Shown: positions 7,659 through 11,521 of the stretch, in pieces
Layout of the letters: each line of letters opens with the position of its first letter
Position numbering within the stretch: the stretch's first letter is position 1
From: Verrucomicrobiota bacterium
Lineage (GTDB): Bacteria; Verrucomicrobiota; Verrucomicrobiia; Limisphaerales; UBA11320
Length of the DNA: 11,521 nucleotides
Reading direction: 5' to 3'
Assembly: GCA_016871475.1 (NCBI GenBank)
Contig: VHDG01000043.1
Span: 1 to 11,521 of the forward strand
Notes under the pieces: model-generated
Told to the model about the DNA's origin: nothing
Databases searched by the model: none
What the model saw: the letters and a program-made list of their open reading frames with translations, nothing else
Position numbers and translations under genes: made by a program

Positions 7659-8734
7659 GGTGACGTGAGTGCGGGAGCCATCGTTTCAAAGACCGTTTCC
7701 GGCTGAACAGAGCGCATCAGCGCCTCAAGCTCTTCGCGCGTACCGCGGATCCCTTCGCCATCGTAACGATAATAGTCAAGGTTGCGGCCTTTGACCGCCG
7801 GGTTTGGAATCAGGACGTATGGCCGGGCGAACGGTTCGATTGTTTTGTTGAACGTGGCCGTTTCGATCACGAACTGATGCGGGACTTCAACCGCGGCCGC
7901 AAGGTGCATCAGGGCGCTGTCGATGCTTAGAAAGGCCCGGCAGTCGGAGAGCAGCGCTGCTGCCTGCTTCATGTTCCGTGTGTCAGGAGCCAGCACGCAT
8001 CCACCACAATCACGGAGTTGTTCCAATAACCATTCATGGTCACCACGCTCCTCAGGGCCGCCCATCAGCAACACGCGGACATCCGGATGCAGACCCAGCA
8101 AACTTCGCATCAGCCGTGCATAGTAATCCAAGGGCCAGCGTCGGATTGACAGGTTCTTCGTTGTGCCTGACCCCACATGACATGCGACAAGCCTGCGATG
8201 AGAGAGGTTGTTGGAGCTCAGGTAATCCTTCGCCCAGGATTCGTCCTCCTTGGACAGGAAAAGCCGCGTGCGGTGCGATGTAAGCCGGGGTTCTGCATCG
8301 ATGAGCTTCAGAAGCCCGAGGTTTTGATGGACTGAATGAACCTGATAGGTTTGCGGGAGTTCGCGGTTTACCAGGAAGCCGTCCCACCAGCTCCGGTTGT
8401 CGTAGCTGTGACTGACCCGAATCCTTGCCCCTGCCAATCGCGAGATGACGCGGTAGTGAGTCTTGCTTTGAGGATAGGTGTTGAGAGAGACGTCGTAGCG
8501 TTCCTGCCGGAGTTTGCTCAAGAACCGGAACGTTTTCCAGGGACCCTCCTTCAGCATGTTGAAATGATGGGTCAGATGGAGAGCCGGGTTGCCTGCGAGG
8601 AGGTCGCGCGAGCCGGCCCACATCACAAGCGCGTCGAGCTGGGCATTCGGAAAGCTCGCCTTGAGCTCATCAATGAGGGGCGTGGCCAGGAGCGTGTCGC
8701 CGATCCCCGCGAGTGAGATCACCAGTATTTTCAT
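7655..8734 (-). CDS. Glycosyltransferase family 9 (heptosyltransferase-like) protein
   Basis: The protein has 359 residues from ATG 8732-8734. The frame extends to 8791, but the start chosen gives MKILVISLAGIGDTLLATPL, the typical N-terminus of GT9 enzymes with its Gly-rich acceptor-side loop (G-I-G-D, residues 10-13). The second Rossmann-like domain shows LVACHVGSGTTKN (about 181-193), VRVLLMGGPEERGD (about 235) and FLSIDSALMHLAAA (about 267-280), which matches the S-x-D-S-x-x-M-H-x-A-A donor-site motif. GT9 enzymes add heptose, or other sugars from ADP- or other nucleotide donors, to the inner LPS core on the cytoplasmic face of the inner membrane. Whether heptose is the donor cannot be told. 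The stop codon overlaps the aas start by 4 nt, linking it to lipid acylation. No Shine-Dalgarno is seen before the start. Confidence 0.92.
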   Translation of the reverse strand: MKILVISLAGIGDTLLATPLIDELKASFPNAQLDALVMWAGSRDLLAGNPALHLTHHFNMLKEGPWKTFRFLSKLRQERYDVSLNTYPQSKTHYRVISRLAGARIRVSHSYDNRSWWDGFLVNRELPQTYQVHSVHQNLGLLKLIDAEPRLTSHRTRLFLSKEDESWAKDYLSSNNLSHRRLVACHVGSGTTKNLSIRRWPLDYYARLMRSLLGLHPDVRVLLMGGPEERGDHEWLLEQLRDCGGCVLAPDTRNMKQAAALLSDCRAFLSIDSALMHLAAAVEVPHQFVIETATFNKTIEPFARPYVLIPNPAVKGRNLDYYRYDGEGIRGTREELEALMRSVQPETVFETMAPALTSP

Positions 8735-8750
8735 GCCGTTAAGCACTGAC

Positions 8751-8769
8751 GCATGGGCTGCCCCATAGC
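8751..8769. other. Small hairpin in the antiporter-glycosyltransferase gap
   Basis: ATGGG (8753-8757) and CCCAT (8762-8766) enclose loop CTGC, and with one bulged A the outer GC pairs extend the stem. It lies about 16 nt upstream of the glycosyltransferase ATG, in a 119-bp gap. There it could shape the 5' leader of that message, or mark processing between the antiporter and glycosyltransferase. No T-run is present on either side. A chance origin is quite possible. Confidence 0.25.
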
Positions 8770-8853
8770 ACGTTGTCACCGGGTGCTCCAAGAAAAACAG
8801 GCAGCCGCGAGGTGTATCGGGATGTGAAACGGTTTCTGAGCGGGAGGTAAGCG

Positions 8854-10131
8854 CTATCCAACCAGCCAGAAGAACGCGACTGCGACGCCGGTGGGCATCA
8901 GTGCCCCGAGCAACAAACCTATCGGGCTGATGCCTTCATTGTTGAAAACCTTGGCCCCTTGCAGGATGCCGACCCCCGCGGGGTTTGGGGCATTCGCAAT
9001 CACCGTCAATCCGCCTCCAGTCACCGCACCCGCTACCAGAGCGTACTTCAGGTCGTCGGAGATCCCTTCCACCAGAGAGCCGAGATAGGTGAGCGCGGCG
9101 TTGTCAGTCAGCGCGGTCAGACCGGTTGCTCCGTAGAACATGGCCCCACCGCTGAGACTTTGGATGAGGGGCTTGAGCCAGTAGGCCTGAAGAGATCCTA
9201 GCGTGACCAGACCTGATAAGAAAAAGCCGACCAGCAGACCTTCGCGCAGTTTCAAGGGATCCTGGTACTGCATCGTGGCCGTCACTACTCCCAGGAAGAG
9301 GACGAAGATCCCAAGGCAGACATCCGGGTAATGTGCAAATGCGACCACGAGGGCGAGGAAAACCACATGAGTTGAGGTTAGCCACGCTGGAACATGGGCA
9401 CCTGTGTCACGGTCCACCGGTATCTGCATCAGCTCTTTTCGGAAGACGAGGGTCATCAATAGCGTGGACAGGCCACAGCTGGCGATTGCACGCCATCCAA
9501 AGTGCGTGAGCATGAAGGGAGTGTCCCAGTTCCATTTTGCGGCGACCATCAGCACGGGTGGAGCGGCAAAATGTGTCAAGGTGCCGCCGACGGAAACATT
9601 GACGAACAGCAAACCAAGAGTTGCGTACGCCAGGCGGGTCGAGATGCCGCGATCGAAGTAGCGTCGCTTGAGCACCATCGCCAATAACGTCACGGCGGCC
9701 GGCTCGGTGATAAAGGACCCCAGCAAGGGTCCCAGAAACAGGGCAGACACGTAGAACGACACGCTCTCCCCCAGCGGCAGTGCGCGTGCTGCCAGGGAGA
9801 TAAACGCCTCCGCCAGCTTCACCACCGGCCGTGTTGCCGCCACGACCATCACAAGGAAAACGAACTTCGGTTCCGTGAAGTTCAGTCCTCCGATATAGGC
9901 CACTGCGTCCTGAACTGATTTGCTCACTGTTGCGATCCCCAGGAACAAGGCGGTAGCCCAGAGCCCAAACACCACCTCGGTCTCAGCCAGAAAATGCAGG
10001 GCATTTTGTCGGATGGATCCAGGGGGCGAGGCGTGTGCCCAATGGGCGAATCGCTTCACACAGAACGTGTGAATTACGGCGAGTGCAAAAAGCACCGACG
10101 CAAGTTGTTCCACCGTTGATGGGCTCGACAT
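8854..10131 (-). CDS. Putative Na+/H+ antiporter (PF07399-type integral membrane protein)
   Basis: The 425-residue protein is very hydrophobic, with about 11-12 membrane-spanning segments spread over its length. The first is near residues 8-25 and the last is the C-terminal GLLLGALMPTGVAVAFFWLVG. Sequence features fit the putative Na+/H+ antiporter family of the ion-transporter group: SFITEPAAVTLLAMVL (about 140-155), a GGTLTHFAAPPV segment, and GLTALTDNAALTYLGSLVEG (about 337-356) with a buried Asp-Asn pair likely to bind the ion, then VIANAPNPAGVGIL. The family's ion specificity is largely predicted rather than measured. The start ATG at 10129-10131 lacks a Shine-Dalgarno, and a promoter-like pair lies so close upstream that the message might be leaderless. 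The stop TAG is 119 bp before the glycosyltransferase start, so co-transcription is possible but not shown. Confidence 0.9.
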   Translation of the reverse strand: MSSPSTVEQLASVLFALAVIHTFCVKRFAHWAHASPPGSIRQNALHFLAETEVVFGLWATALFLGIATVSKSVQDAVAYIGGLNFTEPKFVFLVMVVAATRPVVKLAEAFISLAARALPLGESVSFYVSALFLGPLLGSFITEPAAVTLLAMVLKRRYFDRGISTRLAYATLGLLFVNVSVGGTLTHFAAPPVLMVAAKWNWDTPFMLTHFGWRAIASCGLSTLLMTLVFRKELMQIPVDRDTGAHVPAWLTSTHVVFLALVVAFAHYPDVCLGIFVLFLGVVTATMQYQDPLKLREGLLVGFFLSGLVTLGSLQAYWLKPLIQSLSGGAMFYGATGLTALTDNAALTYLGSLVEGISDDLKYALVAGAVTGGGLTVIANAPNPAGVGILQGAKVFNNEGISPIGLLLGALMPTGVAVAFFWLVG

Positions 10132-10139
10132 ATGGAAAA

Positions 10140-10168
10140 ATAGGAGACGAATGAGACCGAGGGGTCAA
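10140..10168 (-). promoter_or_regulatory. Promoter-like pair upstream of the antiporter gene
   Basis: On the minus strand, TTGACC (10163-10168, 5 of 6 to the sigma-70 -35 consensus) is followed after 17 bp by TCCTAT (10140-10145, only 3 of 6 to the -10 consensus). Transcription would begin within a few bases of the antiporter ATG at 10131, giving a leaderless or nearly leaderless message. That fits the missing Shine-Dalgarno, but the -10 box is weak. Confidence 0.28.
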
Positions 10169-10291
10169 GCTGTGTTCTTTCCTCCCAAGTCCGCGGGCAC
10201 CCAATCCTCCGTAAGAAACCGGCCCCATCACCCTGCGCCTCGTCTGACCTAGCGATGAGTGGAGGATTGTCCGAAAGGCATTGGATCCAAC

Positions 10292-10432
10292 TCACGACTT
10301 CTCATAAGGTCCGGCATCTTCCGTCCCGCCGAATAGCCCACCAAAGCGCCTCTTCTTCCGGGCTTGCCTCCGCTCAGCTTCCTCGCGGGCGTTGAATTCC
10401 TCCAACCGAGTCAGGGCGAGAATGTCATTGGC
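10292..10432 (-). pseudogene. Protein-like remnant: C-terminal 46 codons of an unknown gene
   Basis: In this minus-strand frame a run of 46 sense codons ends at TGA 10292-10294 and is bounded upstream by an in-frame TAG (10433-10435), with another stop a few codons beyond. No ATG or GTG start lies inside. Yet the translation looks like real protein. It starts ANDILALTRLEEFNAREEAE, continues with a strongly charged helix rich in Arg and Lys (ERRQARKKRRF), then GGLFGG and an acidic tail ending GPYEKS. This is the usual look of a C-terminal tail. I read it as the left-over end of a gene whose upstream part was lost or replaced. I do not recognise the family. Chance composition remains possible. 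Confidence 0.35.
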
Positions 10433-10471
10433 CTACTGAATCGTTCCGGCTCAGAGCAAAAGGGGCAACGA

Positions 10472-10490
10472 AACCTGCTTGTTACAGGTT
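10472..10490. repeat. Inverted repeat AACCTG-7 nt-CAGGTT
   Basis: The 6-bp arms at 10472-10477 and 10485-10490 are perfect and enclose CTTGTTA. It lies shortly beyond the upstream end of the protein-like remnant. It could mark the edge of an inserted element or form a small RNA hairpin; no T-run follows. Confidence 0.35.
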
Positions 10491-10518
10491 CTACGTTCAT
10501 GAGACGGAGGGTCTTTGT

Positions 10519-10533
10519 GGTGATCTGATCACC
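10519..10533. promoter_or_regulatory. 15-bp palindrome GGTGATC-T-GATCACC
   Basis: The 7-bp arms are perfect around a single central T, a geometry typical of dimeric DNA-binding sites. No gene starts nearby: the antiporter ATG is about 390 bp away and the dehydrogenase ATG about 530 bp away. It may be an operator, part of a dispersed repeat, or chance. Confidence 0.3.
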
Positions 10534-10812
10534 GAAAAGACGCGTGGCATGAGGAAGCTCAGTGCACGTCCATCGCATGAGCTGCAGGGGTAATAACAAC
10601 CTTCGTGCTGCCTGACCGCTGGCAGAGGAATTGAACAAATGGGGCACGTGGGCATTGGAGATTTTCCACGACAGTTTCATGAACAAGAGATGGAACCCAG
10701 TCAGCCCAAACCCGCCCCTAATCCGTGTCACCCGGATATACGACCTCTATCCCACGAGGAAGACCAAGGTCCTATTGCGCGGGGAGAGCCGGCAGAGCGC
10801 ACAGAGACATCA

Positions 10813-10827
10813 CCCCGTCGCTCGGGG
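10813..10827. repeat. Hairpin CCCCG-TCGCT-CGGGG
   Basis: A perfect 5-bp GC stem with a 5-nt loop lies inside the candidate repeat element. It is short but very stable in composition. No T-run follows on either strand. Confidence 0.35.
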
Positions 10828-10867
10828 CTGCTCCGGTCGGGATAAATAAAGGGACAGGTCATTAGCT

Positions 10868-10890
10868 GGCCTCCAGGACGGAGGCTTTGT
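10868..10890 (+). terminator. Terminator-like hairpin followed by a short T-rich stretch
   Basis: GCCTCC (10869-10874) pairs perfectly with GGAGGC (10880-10885) around loop AGGAC, and a G-T pair extends the stem. TTTGT follows on the plus strand. The T-stretch is short, so termination would be weak. No plus-strand gene lies directly upstream, so it may instead be a structural part of the repeat element. Confidence 0.35.
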
Positions 10891-10907
10891 CATCGAGAAC
10901 GACTGGC

Positions 10908-10927
10908 CGATTACGATTACGATTACG
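10908..10927. repeat. Short tandem repeat (CGATTA)x3
   Basis: Three perfect copies of the hexamer CGATTA (10908-10925) are followed by CG. Read on the minus strand a frame through it gives alternating Arg-Asn, a known source of spurious hypothetical proteins. The tract lies between the hairpin at 10868 and the G-rich tract at 10927. Confidence 0.8.
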
Positions 10928-10948
10928 GGAGTAGGGGAGGGCGGGGGG
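10927..10948 (+). other. G-quadruplex motif
   Basis: Four G-runs of 3, 4, 3 and 6 bases are separated by AGTA, A and C, which satisfies the usual G3+N1-7 rule. Its end is about 118 bp upstream of the dehydrogenase ATG, on that gene's coding strand. It could fold in DNA or in a leader RNA. Function is unknown, and such runs also occur by chance in GC-rich repeats. Confidence 0.6.
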
Positions 10949-11004
10949 ACGGACCGGGTCGAAGAAAGTGAGCTGGCTATGCACAAAGGCCGTTTCCTGA
11001 ATGG

Positions 11005-11026
11005 CACTCGCGTTGAGTGACTTTTT
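11005..11026 (+). terminator. Weak intrinsic terminator/attenuator candidate before the dehydrogenase gene
   Basis: CACTC (11005-11009) pairs with GAGTG (11015-11019) around loop GCGTT, and TTTTT follows at 11022-11026. The stem is only 5 bp, so it would be weak. It lies about 40 nt before the ATG at 11066, where it could separate that gene from upstream read-through or act as a leader attenuator. Confidence 0.33.
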
Positions 11027-11065
11027 GTGGTTTCGTACGGGCGTTCCGCAATCAGTCGCGTGGCC

Positions 11066-11521
11066 ATGGTTTCCGAACCGCTCATCCGCATTGCTTCTGG
11101 TCTTGAGCCGACAACAGCCGATTGGAACAGGAAGCCGGCTGGGCAGCTCATCCTTCTGCTTTTGCTGCTTTTGATCTTTGCACGCGAGCATCGGGCAGCG
11201 TCTTTGCCCCCTGGATTCTCCGAGGAGGCCCTTGAAGGTCCCTGGACTGAGCCGGTGGGTTTGACATTTGAGTCGGAACAAAAGTCTTCAAACGGGCGTG
11301 CCTATATTTGGGAACGCACCGGGAAAGTTTGGATTTTCGAAAACGGTGCCAAGCAATCGCCTCCATTGATCGACATCAGTGAAGAAGTGGGAGGGTGGCG
11401 TGACCACGGACTATTGGGGTTCGCGTTGCATCCACGGTTCCGGGACAATGGATACATATTCCTTGCCTACACGGTAGATCACCATCACCTCACCAAATTT
11501 GGAACTTCGAATTACCACTCG
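11066..11521 (+). CDS. Secreted glucose/sorbosone dehydrogenase-like (PQQ-type beta-propeller) protein, N-terminal part
   Basis: The frame is open from an upstream stop at 11018-11020 to the window edge. ATG 11066 gives 152 residues, and GTG 11060 or 11027 are possible but no better supported. An export signal is likely: basic NRKPAGQ, then the core LILLLLLLLIF (about 28-38), then REHRAAS with probable cleavage near Ala-Ala-Ser at about 44-46. The mature part matches the start of the glucose/sorbosone dehydrogenase beta-propeller (PF07995): EPVGLTF, AYIWERTGKVWIFENG, PPLIDISEEVGG, and the hallmark HGLLGFALHPRFRDNGYIFL followed by AYTVDHHHLTKFG. Known relatives oxidise sugars with PQQ in the periplasm. 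Many PVC-group members are long multi-domain proteins, often with cytochrome c domains, but that part is outside the window. The long n-region leaves some doubt about the start, and no Shine-Dalgarno is seen. Confidence 0.9.
   Translation, partial: MVSEPLIRIASGLEPTTADWNRKPAGQLILLLLLLLIFAREHRAASLPPGFSEEALEGPWTEPVGLTFESEQKSSNGRAYIWERTGKVWIFENGAKQSPPLIDISEEVGGWRDHGLLGFALHPRFRDNGYIFLAYTVDHHHLTKFGTSNYHS

Larger units (their letters stand above)
10630..10930. repeat. Candidate dispersed intergenic repeat element
   Basis: This stretch has long open frames in several registers on both strands (for example 10631-10849 and 10639-10845 on the plus strand), with no stable protein character. It is rich in small hairpins: CCTC/GAGG near 10744-10759, CCCCG/CGGGG at 10813-10827, and a 6-bp stem at 10869-10885. 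It ends in a CGATTA triplet repeat. This combination resembles the intergenic repeats that are copied many times in environmental Verrucomicrobia genomes and produce spurious gene calls. Only one copy is in the window, so its repeat status is inference and the borders are approximate. No terminal inverted repeats were identified. Confidence 0.35.
10132..11065. other. Structured non-coding block between antiporter and dehydrogenase genes
   Basis: About 930 bp separate two divergently facing genes. Short frames are open on both strands, several overlapping one another, and none has the composition of a real protein apart from the start-less remnant at 10292-10432. The block contains a possible antiporter promoter, a 15-bp palindrome, several hairpins, a CGATTA triplet repeat and a G-rich quadruplex motif, listed separately. 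The pattern suggests accumulated dispersed repeats and decayed sequence rather than a hidden gene. Confidence 0.6.

Noticed and set aside
10472..10490. Integron attC or recombination site
   Set aside because: The arms are only 6 bp, the attC core boxes are not present in the right arrangement, and there is no integrase or gene cassette.
10411..10731. Minus-strand 106-codon frame with Cys-x-x-Cys (RFRCPFCSEPE)
   Set aside because: The Cys pair recalls a zinc ribbon, but the rest lacks protein character and the second Cys pair is absent; it overlaps the repeat-like region.
11001..11173. Short plus-strand frame from ATG 11001 overlapping the dehydrogenase start
   Set aside because: It overlaps the signal peptide coding region in another frame and has no family features or ribosome binding site.
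10862..11281. Minus-strand 139-codon frame containing an Arg-Asn repeat
   Set aside because: The Arg-Asn run comes only from the CGATTA DNA repeat, and the frame is antisense to the start of the secreted dehydrogenase.
1..11521. CRISPR arrays, tRNA or rRNA genes, prophage or defence genes
   Set aside because: None was found on reading both strands: no regularly spaced repeats, no cloverleaf-like sequence with the conserved TTCGA arm, and no integrase, nuclease or toxin-antitoxin motifs.

Overview
This window is ordinary chromosomal DNA with a fairly high GC content (about 55-60 % by eye). It probably comes from a free-living member of the Verrucomicrobiota or a related PVC-group bacterium. 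That placement is inference: it rests on the style of the proteins (a PF07399-type antiporter, a secreted glucose/sorbosone dehydrogenase-like enzyme, a TPR protein beside an ABC-F gene), on weak Shine-Dalgarno signals before most starts, and on a repeat-like non-coding block. No rRNA, tRNA, CRISPR array, integrase or intact transposase was seen.

Layout, left to right. (1) 1-375, + strand: the C-terminal end of a tRNA-dihydrouridine synthase. It meets, tail to tail with 2 bp between the stop codons, (2) a minus-strand pair made of an ABC-F ATPase (1876-3750) followed downstream by a cytoplasmic TPR protein (378-1775). (3) A divergent intergenic region of about 200-260 bp separates the ABC-F gene from a plus-strand four-carbon acid sugar kinase (DUF1537 family, to 5442). 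(4) A short convergent gap with a small hairpin follows. (5) Next is a minus-strand envelope group: a PF07399-type putative Na+/H+ antiporter (8854-10131), a GT9/heptosyltransferase-like glycosyltransferase (7655-8734), and a two-domain Aas-type acyltransferase/acyl-ACP synthetase (5529-7658) whose start codon overlaps the glycosyltransferase stop as ATGA. (6) About 930 bp (10132-11065) carries no convincing intact gene. It holds a protein-like 46-codon remnant, several inverted repeats, a CGATTA triplet repeat, a G-quadruplex motif and a candidate dispersed element. (7) At the right edge a secreted glucose/sorbosone dehydrogenase-like gene starts at 11066 and runs off the window.

How the genes may work together: the glycosyltransferase and Aas are the only pair with sequence evidence of translational coupling. 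They suggest a joint role in the outer envelope, with LPS-type sugar transfer next to lysophospholipid re-acylation. ABC-F and TPR may be co-transcribed, with ABC-F acting on the ribosome. The sugar-acid kinase stands alone, without its usual catabolic partners inside the window. I see no clear undescribed multi-gene system. The most interesting parts are the structured non-coding block at 10132-11065 and the coupled glycosyltransferase-Aas pair.
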